The translations under genes and the position numbers were made by a program. A model generated the notes under the pieces. That model did not search any database. It was given only the letters and a program-made list of their open reading frames with translations, and was not told where the DNA came from. From Synechococcus sp. CO36386bin_37 (GTDB lineage Bacteria; Cyanobacteriota; Cyanobacteriia; PCC-6307; Cyanobiaceae): a DNA stretch of 11,102 nt. Positions within the stretch are counted from its first letter, which is position 1. Every line of letters starts with the position of its first letter. The stretch lies in contig WTGE01000156.1 in assembly GCA_011525445.1 (NCBI GenBank), positions 1 through 11,102 of the forward strand. Direction: 5' to 3'. Positions 1 to 7,485 of this stretch are shown here, piece after piece.

Positions 1-215
1 GCTCACCCCTTGCCGTGATGCTGATCTTTGGCGCCATGCTCAGTACGCTCCAAAACAATGAACCCCTTGAGCCACTGCTGCGTGCTCTGGCACGGGGGTT
101 CCAGATGGGTCTCGATGCTGAACTCGTCGTCAGCCATAAGTTAGAGGAAGGCTGGGAGAGACCCCTGGAAGATTGGCAAGCAGAACTGAAATTACCCCTC
201 GGACATCACGCTTGA
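1..215 (+). CDS. C-terminal fragment of an unrecognised protein
   Basis: An open frame enters from the left edge (first full codon at 3) and ends with TGA at 213-215. It gives about 70 residues. The visible part starts with a short hydrophobic stretch (SPLAVMLIFGAML), continues with a leucine-rich, probably helical segment (LEPLLRALARGFQMGL), and ends with an acidic, tryptophan-containing tail (EEGWERPLEDWQ, then GHHA). A GTG at 15 followed by ATG at 18 could be read as a start. However, the frame stays open to the edge and there is no Shine-Dalgarno sequence in view, so a truncated gene is more likely than a 66-residue protein. I do not recognise the family and assign no function. It points the same way as the cyclase pair but is separated from it by about 610 bases, so an operon is unlikely. 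Confidence 0.5.
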   Translation, partial: SPLAVMLIFGAMLSTLQNNEPLEPLLRALARGFQMGLDAELVVSHKLEEGWERPLEDWQAELKLPLGHHA

Positions 216-242
216 CAGGCAGACTCCAAGCTTGAACAACTC

Positions 243-267
243 ATTCGCAAAGCCTTTTCGCGCGAAT
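243..267 (+). terminator. Possible hairpin after the left-edge gene
   Basis: ATTCGC at 243-248 is an exact inverted copy of GCGAAT at 262-267. This gives a 6-bp stem with a 13-base loop, 27 bases after the stop codon of the left-edge gene. There is no run of T after it, so it is not a classical intrinsic terminator. Its position is the main argument. Confidence 0.25.
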
Positions 268-815
268 CAGTCAAACCAATGCGCCAAAAGGCAAGCGCAT
301 TTCTTTCACCTGTCTGATTTAACTAGACTGCAAGACCTGGCATCAACCAACGACCCCCAAATGATTGATCAAGATAAAAAATAACAGGAACGATGGCAAG
401 AGAAAAGCTTGCATTCCTGGCGACAAGAGGCAGAGACACAGACCAAAAGAATATTAATGTTCAGCAACCATCAGTAAAGTTCAGATAAACCATCCAAAAC
501 AAGGTCGGTCCAGCGAGAACCTTCAACCCACAACCAAGTTCGCTCTGGTCAAAAGATTCAACGCTCTGATCACAACGGCCCAGGCCTCTGGCAATCATTT
601 CCAGAACACAAAATCCACCTTCAGAGTACAGAAAGGCTCCGGTCCCGGGCAGGAGTGAAGCGGTCAGGGCCTTTCAACCCATCAAGGATGGCTTGCATAA
701 AGGTTTCCAGCACCCCGAACGATGAAAACCCAGCCATCAACGCAATCAGACGATTGAGTGATTGCAACGCCGATGCCGACCAAGACGGCAACCGCTATAG
801 CAAGAGAGGCCGTTC

Positions 816-821
816 AAGGAG
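816..821 (+). promoter_or_regulatory. Ribosome binding site AAGGAG
   Basis: AAGGAG lies six bases before the ATG at 828. It is the clearest Shine-Dalgarno sequence in the left part of the window and fixes the start of the cyclic-nucleotide-binding gene. The downstream cyclase has no such site of its own. Confidence 0.7.
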
Positions 822-827
822 TGCTGC

Positions 828-1382
828 ATGGATGGCGTGCAATCCCGACTGAGCCAGCTGCTGGTCACGCACCTGAAAGAGCTCAAGGCCACATCCCAGC
901 GCTATGGGAGCGGGGATGTGGTCATGGAAGAGCAGACAAGTGCTGATGAGATTCTGCTGGTTGTGCTTGGAGAGCTCAGTGTGGAGATCGGTCAGCAGCG
1001 GGAGCTGGCCCGCATCAAACCAGGGGAAATCCTCGGAGAGATGGGTCTATCCGGCAATAACCGGCACTGCGCAACAGTTCGCGTGCATGGCGGTCCTGCA
1101 GAGATCATTCGCGTCAACGCGGATGCCTTGCTGCGCCTGGCACTTTTTGATGGCGATCTTGCGTTGGAGATGCTCGCCCTGAGCAGCGCCCGCTGCAGGC
1201 AAGGCAATCAGCTCATCACGTTGCTGTTGGACTCGATCCAGGCTCTCTCTGAGGGCAACGCCAGGGAATTCCAAACATGCCTGGAGCACTTACAAACTGA
1301 AGCAGGTTGTTTCCGGGCTGCTGCCAAACAACTCGCCGGAATCGAGCAGCGTTGTCACCAGTGCGGCTCTAACAACACATGA
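828..1382 (+). CDS. Stand-alone cyclic nucleotide-binding domain protein
   Basis: This 184-residue protein is essentially one cyclic-nucleotide-binding beta-roll (about residues 5-105) followed by a helical C-terminal tail. The phosphate-binding cassette is visible: GEILGEMG at 66-73, then R79 and C81-A82-T83 (family pattern G-E-x-x-L with R-x-A-S/T). The conserved glutamate and arginine that hold the cyclic phosphate and ribose are thus present. There is no helix-turn-helix, kinase or channel domain, and no signal peptide or membrane segment, so it should be a soluble cytoplasmic sensor or adaptor. The tail has five cysteines (123, 151, 161, 176, 179), the last two as C-H-Q-C-G. The start is fixed by AAGGAG six bases upstream. 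Its TGA overlaps the ATG of the adenylate cyclase, implying translational coupling. I infer that it reads or buffers the cyclase product or acts on the cyclase itself. Domain call is firm; ligand and role are inferred. Confidence 0.85.
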   Translation: MDGVQSRLSQLLVTHLKELKATSQRYGSGDVVMEEQTSADEILLVVLGELSVEIGQQRELARIKPGEILGEMGLSGNNRHCATVRVHGGPAEIIRVNADALLRLALFDGDLALEMLALSSARCRQGNQLITLLLDSIQALSEGNAREFQTCLEHLQTEAGCFRAAAKQLAGIEQRCHQCGSNNT

Positions 1383-3259
1383 AAGCTCAACGTGCAATCA
1401 AGAATTGGCTCAAAACAAACAGCGCCATCCTGATCCTCAGCGGTGGAATCGCGATTGCAGCCGGATTCGGACAAAACGCACTGCGCCAGGGAGAGCTCTG
1501 GTTCACGGACTGGGCCCTGGAATTGTCCGGACCTAGGCGGGTCCCCGACAATGTGGTGATTGTCGCTATTGACGATTTCAGCCTGCAACAGGCAGCCAAC
1601 GCGGATCTCAGCGATGACCCTGCACTTCAACAATTACGTGGATGGCCATGGCCTCGAAGCACCTACGCACTGGTGCTGGACCGCCTCATTGAAAGCGGGG
1701 CCAAAACGATTGGATTCGATTTGCTGTTCGATACCCCAAGTAGTCATGGCAGCGAAGACGACGCCATCTTTGCTGCGAGCCTTCAACGTCACGTTAACCG
1801 CGTGGTTTTAGGGGTGCAGGCCCTGAGCAGCGAAGGGCCTGTCGCCGGTCTTTCCTTGCTGGACCTCACCCCAGCATTGAAAGACGCACATCCTTCGGTC
1901 AAACGTGGACTCCTCAATGGCCGACCTGATCCTGATGGCGTCCTGCGTAATCCCCCGGGCATCACCAGCCTGAATTTACGCAAGCAACTTGGGCCAGCTG
2001 TACCACCCGGTATGGCATCAGCCCTCCTGAACAAGCCGCCGGCCGATCCAGAAAAGGGACTATCGCTGCTGGCACCGTATGGGCCACCACGCACCATCCC
2101 CACGCTTTCGATCTGGGAACTGCTTGAGCCCAAGGCCTATGCCGCACTCCAGCAATCAGGACAACTCCAAGATGCAGTGGTGCTGATAGGTCCAACAGCA
2201 GCAGTGTTTCAGGACCTGCATCGCAGTGTGTTCTCGGGCGCCAAAGGAATGCCGGGGGTTGAACTGCATGCCACTGAAGTGGCCAACCATCTTGAAGGTC
2301 GCAGCCTCCAGTTGGTTCAACCCATCCCAGGCTGGAATCTCATCCTCGCAGCACTTGCCTGTGGCGCTGGACTTGCCATCAGCGGTCTGGAACGTCCCTT
2401 GCAACGCTTGGGCATCGCGGCAGTTGCAACCTTCGGATTGCTGCTCATCGGGGTGGTGTTGATCACCAAGGCCTGGGTGGTGCTTCCGCTCGGCAGTGTC
2501 GCCATAACCATCCTGGCCACAGGAATCGTCTCCAGCGCTGACGCGACAGTGAAGCTGCAATGGCAGCGACGACGCCTTCGCAACACACTGGGACGCTATC
2601 TGTCTCCAGCCGTTGCCGCAGAAATCGCAGACCAACCCGAGAACGCCGATGATCTTCTGCAAGGTCGGCTTGTTGATGTCGTGGTGCTCATGAGCGACAT
2701 CCGTGGATTTACAGCGTTCACGCAAGCCATGACGGAGAAAGGAAAAGTCCACGGACTTGTGAACCGACTCAATACCTACTTCAGCGAGATCGTCGATGCC
2801 GTTCATGCTCAGCAAGGCACCGTAGATAAGTTCATCGGCGATGCGACGCTCGCCGTCTTCGGTGCCCCAGTTCAACGCAGCAGCACCGCGAATGCAGAGG
2901 CAGGCATCAAGACCGCGATCGCAATTCAGCATCGTCTGGATCAACTGAATCAGCAGTGGAGAGCGAATGGACAAGAACCCTGGGCACAAGTGGTTGTTCT
3001 CAGTTATGGGTGGGTTGTGAGCGGCAATATCGGGAGCAGCAGTCGTATGGATTACACGGTGATTGGAGATGCGGTGAACACAGCGAGCCGGCTGGAGCAA
3101 ATTGCCAAACAATGCAACCGCACAATCGTGATGAGCGCTGCGGTTGAAAAGCTACTCAGAGATCAATGGCCTCTTGAGGATCTGGGTGAATTTCCTATCC
3201 GAGGGCAGGAACCACAACATGTATTTGCCCTGCAAACAGCAACACTAACTAATAATTGA
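1379..3259 (+). CDS. CHASE2-domain class III adenylate cyclase, membrane-bound
   Basis: Predicted to convert ATP to cAMP under control of an extracytoplasmic CHASE2 sensor. Layout of the 626 residues: an N-terminal membrane helix (about 15-32); a CHASE2 domain (about 35-315) with the typical VVIVAIDD (59-66), WPWPR (89-93), DPDGVLR (184-190) and GVELHATEVAN (293-303) blocks; three membrane helices (about 318-336, 345-362, 365-384); a short linker; and a class III cyclase domain (about 430-615). Catalytic residues are all present: metal-binding D440 (in SDIRGFT) and D488 (in DKFIGD); adenine-selecting K484 and D558 (in MDYTVIGD); transition-state N567 and R571 (in GDAVNTASRLE). The Lys/Asp pair argues for adenylate rather than guanylate cyclase. 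A glutamate/cysteine pair would be expected for GTP. The ATG lies inside the stop of the preceding gene (ATGA) and has no Shine-Dalgarno sequence, so translation is probably coupled. The signal sensed by CHASE2 is unknown. Confidence 0.93.
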   Translation: MKAQRAIKNWLKTNSAILILSGGIAIAAGFGQNALRQGELWFTDWALELSGPRRVPDNVVIVAIDDFSLQQAANADLSDDPALQQLRGWPWPRSTYALVLDRLIESGAKTIGFDLLFDTPSSHGSEDDAIFAASLQRHVNRVVLGVQALSSEGPVAGLSLLDLTPALKDAHPSVKRGLLNGRPDPDGVLRNPPGITSLNLRKQLGPAVPPGMASALLNKPPADPEKGLSLLAPYGPPRTIPTLSIWELLEPKAYAALQQSGQLQDAVVLIGPTAAVFQDLHRSVFSGAKGMPGVELHATEVANHLEGRSLQLVQPIPGWNLILAALACGAGLAISGLERPLQRLGIAAVATFGLLLIGVVLITKAWVVLPLGSVAITILATGIVSSADATVKLQWQRRRLRNTLGRYLSPAVAAEIADQPENADDLLQGRLVDVVVLMSDIRGFTAFTQAMTEKGKVHGLVNRLNTYFSEIVDAVHAQQGTVDKFIGDATLAVFGAPVQRSSTANAEAGIKTAIAIQHRLDQLNQQWRANGQEPWAQVVVLSYGWVVSGNIGSSSRMDYTVIGDAVNTASRLEQIAKQCNRTIVMSAAVEKLLRDQWPLEDLGEFPIRGQEPQHVFALQTATLTNN

Positions 3260-3283
3260 GCCCTTGTAAGCAACATCAACAAT

Positions 3284-3299
3284 TCGAATAAATGTTCGA
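3284..3299. terminator. Small hairpin between the convergent genes
   Basis: TCGAA at 3284-3288 and TTCGA at 3295-3299 form an exact 5-bp stem with a 6-base loop. It sits in the 48-base space between the ends of the cyclase and the CRP-family gene. It could help end transcription in both directions, but it is short and lacks a T-run on either strand. Confidence 0.25.
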
Positions 3300-3307
3300 G
3301 GAGAGCT

Positions 3308-4012
3308 CTAAACAGATGGCAATAATCCACGACGCACCAGTGGTTGAAGGTCAGCGATCGTGAACGCCCCGTCCTCCGCAGCGACAACAGTCCCGCGAGT
3401 GCGCAACTTACTCAGAGTGCGAGACGCTGTCTCTCGAGCCAACCCGGCGAGCAATGCAATTTCTCGTTGCGCTAAAGCAGGAATCGGTGCCTGTGGATCA
3501 TTGGCAGCTGAACTCTTACGAGCCAAGTAGGCCAGGGCGTCCAAGAGACGCGTCGTTGCGTCAGCACTCTGCAATACAAAGCGTTGATTGAGATCCCTCA
3601 GTCTTGAGGCTTCAAGCCTTGCCAAAGCCAACGCAAAGCCTGGCTGACTCGTCAGAAGGGCACTAAACGGTGCAGCGCGAAGCTTGACCAATCGAAGCGG
3701 GGTGAGAGCAACCACATCAGCCGAACGAGCGGCGCTGTCAAGGGCAGCCATCTCACCAAAAATGTCACCCGCCCCCAGTAGCGACATCACCACCTCGTCT
3801 CCATCGACAGAGTAGGTCCGCACTTTGGCCAATCCTGTCCGGATCAAAAACAAAGACTCCCCCCAGTCCTGTTCCATCACAATGACTTGATCAGGTTGAT
3901 GGGAAGTCTCCCGATGCCTGTCGAGCAACTGTGATAGATGAACCTCTTCCAGGGAGATAAACATTGGCATCGCAGCCAATTCAGAGACAGACAGTGGCTG
4001 CATCACGAACAC
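3308..4012 (-). CDS. CRP/FNR-family transcriptional regulator
   Basis: A 234-residue regulator of the usual family length (numbering from GTG at 4012). An N-terminal cyclic-nucleotide-binding beta-roll (about 15-120) carries a full phosphate-binding cassette: G86-E87 and R96-S97-A98, matching E72 and R82-S83 of E. coli CRP. A long dimerisation helix (about 125-165) follows. The C-terminal winged helix-turn-helix (about 175-225) has a recognition helix with R193-E194-T195 and R198, the RETxxR pattern that in CRP reads TGTGA half-sites. In the dimer helix the residues aligning by eye with CRP T127 and S128 are D140 and L141, so contact to the adenine may differ. There is no FNR-type cysteine cluster. 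The start is uncertain: GTG at 4012, GTG at 4006 or ATG at 4003, none with a clear Shine-Dalgarno sequence. The gene converges on an adenylate cyclase, which suggests cAMP as ligand. That is inference from context and the cassette. Confidence 0.9.
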   Translation of the reverse strand: MFVMQPLSVSELAAMPMFISLEEVHLSQLLDRHRETSHQPDQVIVMEQDWGESLFLIRTGLAKVRTYSVDGDEVVMSLLGAGDIFGEMAALDSAARSADVVALTPLRLVKLRAAPFSALLTSQPGFALALARLEASRLRDLNQRFVLQSADATTRLLDALAYLARKSSAANDPQAPIPALAQREIALLAGLARETASRTLSKLRTRGTVVAAEDGAFTIADLQPLVRRGLLPSV

Positions 4013-4053
4013 AGAGCAAACGTCACTAAGCCAGTGGCGAAATCATTGATCAT

Positions 4054-4071
4054 GTGAGGGAAGCCTCCCAC
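4054..4071. promoter_or_regulatory. Imperfect dyad upstream of the CRP-family gene
   Basis: GTGAGGG (4054-4060) and CTCCCAC (4065-4071) pair with one mismatch and one G-T wobble around a 4-base centre. The left arm with the preceding T reads TGTGA (4053-4057), a perfect CRP half-site. The second half does not fit TGTGA-N6-TCACA. It lies about 42 bases before the GTG at 4012 and could be an autoregulatory operator. Confidence 0.25.
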
Positions 4072-4091
4072 CTCCCAATCGTTGAGTGCAA

Positions 4092-4101
4092 TCCCTAGGG
4101 A
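4092..4101. promoter_or_regulatory. Perfect 10-bp palindrome upstream of the CRP-family gene
   Basis: TCCCTAGGGA is an exact palindrome. It is bracketed by TGCAA (4087-4091) and TTGCA (4106-4110), which are inverted copies of each other but centred two bases away. It lies about 80 bases before the CRP-family start and about 110 bases past the end of the RND gene. It could be an operator or part of a structured transcript end. No family site is recognised. Confidence 0.3.
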
Positions 4102-4210
4102 ACAGTTGCAGATCATGATTCTGCTACAGAAAGCTCAACCAACAACAGCATTACGGACCCATTGAGAGCCTGGCAAGGTCTGCTTTCAGCAAGCTGATAT
4201 TCCAATGGCT

Positions 4211-7200
4211 TCAGGGTTCAGAATGACCTGGTTGGGAAGTTTTCAACAAACGAGCCTCCAAATTCTTGATGAATACATAAACAGAAGGAACAACACCCAA
4301 AGAAAGAATGGTACCTACGAGAAGGCCACCAAATACAACCGTCCCAATTGATTGCTGAGCATTCGCACCAGCATTCCTTGCAACCACAAGGGGAAAGAAA
4401 CCTGCCAATGAGGCAATGGATGTCATCAGAATCGGGCGAAATCTAGCTTTAGCTGCTTCTAAGGCAGCTGGAGCAGCTTTTAATCCTTTGGCAATCCGTT
4501 GATCAGCAATTTCAACAACAAGAATGGCATTCTTTGCAGCAAGACCAATCAACATAAGCAAACCCACCTGAGAAAAGATATTAATATTCATAGACCTCAA
4601 TTTTACAAAAAGCAGACTTCCTAATATGGCAAGAGGCACAGTCAACAAAATTGTAGTAGACGTGATATAGCTCTCGTATGTAGCCGAAAGAATCAAGAAC
4701 ACTGCCAATCCAGCCAAAGCAAATAAAACGAAAGTCTGCCCGCCTGATTCATTCTGTGTACGAGCCAATCCAACGAAGGCATAATCTAAATTCTTGAAAT
4801 TCTTCTCGGCAAAAATCTCCTTAAGACGATTGATCACTTGCCCCTGCGAGAATCCAGGGGCAGCCTGCACAGAAAATTTAACCGATCGGTTAAAGTTGTA
4901 GTGATCAATTGATGGAGGAGCGCTGGTTAATTTAGCATCAGTAAATTGCCTTACTTTAACCATATTGCCATTATTTGACTGAACAGAGTAATCCAAGAGA
5001 TCATTGATAGTGCGCCTCCCTCTTGATTCACTGATAAGCTGGACATTTTTAAGGCCTCCAGGAATGGATGTCTGATTGACTCTGGTACTTCCTGCTAGTT
5101 GGGCGAGGGTACTAGTTGCAGTATTAAAATCAACGTTTAAAGATGAGAGCTTAGAGCGATCAATCGTCAACTCGTAAGCAGGAGCATCAGGAGCAAAAGT
5201 TGTATTAATATTACTAATCAATGGATCTTTTTGGGCCGCTTCTTTAAAGCGCTGGGCGATTTTATTTAATTCCTCCAATGTGTACGCATTACTACTCTTA
5301 TCAAGAAGCAACATATTAATCGAAGTATCAGCCGCCACTGGAATCATTGGCGGCTGAGCAAAGAACGGAGGAGCAGCCGTTGGCAAAGTAAATAATTTTG
5401 CTGCCAGAGATCGTGTCTGCGCATCCGCACCTTGCACTTTCTTAGGACGCTCATCTAAATCTTTAAGAGAGACAAAAAACAACAAGCTTGACGGATTACC
5501 ACCAAATCCTGCAATAGCAACTGCATCATTAATTGCAGAGTTTTTCGATTGCTGTTCTTGTTTCAGGATAGATGCTGCTTCTTCAGCAACCTTGGCCGTC
5601 GCAGGGAGAGATGTCCCTGCTGCTAACTGCGACATGCCGTATAACACATTCTGATCTTCTTGAGGAATCAAGGCTGAAGGGATTGAATTCAATAAGAAAA
5701 TCGTGATCATGAAAGCTGGCACCAAGCAAGCCGTCACGACACGATATTTTTGAATCAAATACTCCACAAGACTTACAAACTTTTGTTCAAGCGCGGCGTA
5801 TACAGACTCAAAAATCTCAAATATTTTACCTAGATAAAAACCAAGAAGTCCAAAGGAAATGATCGCAATTGGTACAATCCAATCGCCAAAGTTAGCACGC
5901 GTGAATATACCGAACAGAACACCTACCCCTAAACCACCGATTCCAGTGATCCATTTAGATGCTGATTTTTGATTATCAGGAAGTAAAATCAATCCTGCCA
6001 TCATAGGCGAAAAAGTTAAAGCATTAAAGGTAGAGATTGCCACTGCAAAAATAATCGTAACTGCAAACTGCTGATAAATCTTTCCTACAGATGAAGCAAC
6101 CAACGTAACTGGTACAAACAATGTAATTAAAACCAAAGATGTAGAGATCACAGCACCTGAAAGTTCATTCATGGTGGAGATTGCGGCTTGTTTTGGTGGC
6201 ATGCCTGTTTCCATATTTTTGGACACCGACTCAACCACCAAAATTGCATCATCAACCACTAAACCTGTGGCCAGAACAAGTCCAGTCAGCGTCAGAAAAT
6301 TCAGAGTAAAACCAAATAATTTTAAAAACAGAAACGTGCCAACAATAGACACTGGAATTGCCAAGGCCGGGATCAATACAGTTCGCCACTTCTTTAAGAA
6401 CAAGACGAGAGTGACCAATACCAAAATAACGGCCAACCCAAGAGCATCAGTTACATTTTCGATAGAATCCAAGATGAAGGATTTATTATTAATGTATTGC
6501 ACAATCCGAAGCCCAGGTGGAGCTGTCTTTTTATAATCGTTGATAACTTTTTCCACTCCTCTAGCAACTTGAACAGCATTACTACCTGACTTTTGATTAA
6601 TACCTAGCCAGGCTCCAGGATAACCATCTAAGGTTTTAATAGATACACTTGGGTCAGATATGTATTGAACCTCTCCGACATCCTTCACTCGAATCAGCGC
6701 TCCAATGGTGGATGTTCTCACCGCTAGATTTTTAAATTGATCTACCGACTGAACATATCCACCGTCTTTAACAAGAACAGGATAAGAGTAGGAGGCATCA
6801 TCATCGATAAAGGGAGCTCCAACAAAACCCGCTGAAGATGGAAAATTTTGTGATTGTATTGCCTGTAGAACGTCCTCAGCTGTCAATTGATAAGCTTTCA
6901 GCAATTCAGGGTCTAAAGACACTCTAAATTGAGCCCCCGAAGGAGCAATGTCAACTGAACCTACACCATTAATAATCTGAATCCGCTTTTTTAAATTATC
7001 ATCGATTAAGGTTGCAAGATATGACGAATCATATTGGCCTTGATCAGACGTAATGATATAACCACTGAGCCTGGTATCGGTTGTCTGGCTAACACTCACA
7101 CCCAGCTTTTGGGTGACTTCCGGCAAGTCCTGCAGCCCCTTTTGGATTCGGTTTTGCGCGTCCAACATTGCAGCGTCTGCAGATGTTTCCGGCGCCAAAT

Positions 7201-7480
7201 ACAGCTGGATGGAACTGGAATTTGCAGTTGAGCTGGATAATAAATAATCAACACCAGGTGTCTCGGATAACTTATCCTCTAATAGGTCAGTCACTGATTT
7301 CTCAACAATATTGGCATTACCACCAGGATAATTAGCAATAATTTGAATCTGTTTAGGCGAAACATCTGGCACAAATTCAATTGGCAGCGTTGGAAGCAGA
7401 ATCAACCCAGCAATAAAAATTGCGATGCTACAAACACTCGTGAGAACGGGTCTTTTTATAAAGGGATCAGCAAACGACAT
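4211..7480 (-). CDS. RND multidrug efflux transporter, HAE1 (AcrB-like) family
   Basis: Inner-membrane proton-driven pump that, as a trimer, exports hydrophobic compounds through a periplasmic adaptor and an outer-membrane channel. The 1089-residue frame is intact. It begins with the typical FIKRPVLT and first membrane helix (about 13-30), and the periplasmic porter region follows with PGGNANIVEKSVTDLLED. The proton-relay residues are present: D410-D411 in GLVVDDAILVVE (AcrB D407/D408) and K983 in GLAAKNAILVVE (AcrB K940). AcrB is about 40-50 residues shorter. Much of the excess lies near residues 503-560, where hydrophobic stretches at about 513-530 and 532-550 look like two additional helices before the central amphipathic helix. 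The start is five bases after the stop of the adaptor gene, so the two form an operon. No TolC-like gene is near; cyanobacteria usually supply one from elsewhere. Base composition is low in GC compared with the neighbours. Substrate cannot be told from sequence. Confidence 0.93.
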   Translation of the reverse strand: MSFADPFIKRPVLTSVCSIAIFIAGLILLPTLPIEFVPDVSPKQIQIIANYPGGNANIVEKSVTDLLEDKLSETPGVDYLLSSSTANSSSIQLYLAPETSADAAMLDAQNRIQKGLQDLPEVTQKLGVSVSQTTDTRLSGYIITSDQGQYDSSYLATLIDDNLKKRIQIINGVGSVDIAPSGAQFRVSLDPELLKAYQLTAEDVLQAIQSQNFPSSAGFVGAPFIDDDASYSYPVLVKDGGYVQSVDQFKNLAVRTSTIGALIRVKDVGEVQYISDPSVSIKTLDGYPGAWLGINQKSGSNAVQVARGVEKVINDYKKTAPPGLRIVQYINNKSFILDSIENVTDALGLAVILVLVTLVLFLKKWRTVLIPALAIPVSIVGTFLFLKLFGFTLNFLTLTGLVLATGLVVDDAILVVESVSKNMETGMPPKQAAISTMNELSGAVISTSLVLITLFVPVTLVASSVGKIYQQFAVTIIFAVAISTFNALTFSPMMAGLILLPDNQKSASKWITGIGGLGVGVLFGIFTRANFGDWIVPIAIISFGLLGFYLGKIFEIFESVYAALEQKFVSLVEYLIQKYRVVTACLVPAFMITIFLLNSIPSALIPQEDQNVLYGMSQLAAGTSLPATAKVAEEAASILKQEQQSKNSAINDAVAIAGFGGNPSSLLFFVSLKDLDERPKKVQGADAQTRSLAAKLFTLPTAAPPFFAQPPMIPVAADTSINMLLLDKSSNAYTLEELNKIAQRFKEAAQKDPLISNINTTFAPDAPAYELTIDRSKLSSLNVDFNTATSTLAQLAGSTRVNQTSIPGGLKNVQLISESRGRRTINDLLDYSVQSNNGNMVKVRQFTDAKLTSAPPSIDHYNFNRSVKFSVQAAPGFSQGQVINRLKEIFAEKNFKNLDYAFVGLARTQNESGGQTFVLFALAGLAVFLILSATYESYITSTTILLTVPLAILGSLLFVKLRSMNINIFSQVGLLMLIGLAAKNAILVVEIADQRIAKGLKAAPAALEAAKARFRPILMTSIASLAGFFPLVVARNAGANAQQSIGTVVFGGLLVGTILSLGVVPSVYVFIKNLEARLLKTSQPGHSEP

Positions 7481-7485
7481 CAGAT

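Larger units (their letters stand above)
216..827. other. 612-base gap without a convincing gene
   Basis: No frame on either strand gives a persuasive protein. A + strand frame at 655-852 (65 codons, GTG start) has an unprotein-like composition and overlaps the next gene. A second + frame at 758-946 also overlaps it. On the minus strand between about 621 and 813 two short frames read like protein, one hydrophobic and one helical, but neither is a complete gene (see findings). I saw no good sigma-70 promoter pair here, although the promoter of the cyclic-nucleotide-binding gene at 828 must lie in this stretch or further left. No tRNA-like or repeat structure was recognised. Confidence 0.5.

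Noticed and set aside
655..852. 65-codon + strand frame with GTG start before the CNB gene
   Set aside because: It overlaps the well-supported start at 828 and has a polar, Ser/Asn/Arg-rich composition with no motif.
2156..3112. 318-codon open frame antisense to the cyclase
   Set aside because: It lies wholly opposite a clear class III cyclase with all catalytic residues. Its translation is rich in Cys and His and shows no domain pattern.
4053..4068. Full CRP operator TGTGA-N6-TCACA
   Set aside because: The left half TGTGA is perfect, but the right half at the correct spacing is CCTCC, only 2 of 5 matches, so only a weak dyad is reported.
4170..4205. Intrinsic terminator after the RND gene
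   Set aside because: TCAGC-AA-GCTGA is present, but the loop is too small for a stable full stem and no T-run follows on the minus strand.
6171..6536. 121-codon + strand frame inside the RND gene
   Set aside because: It is opposite the conserved GLVVDDAI helix region of the pump and is a shadow.
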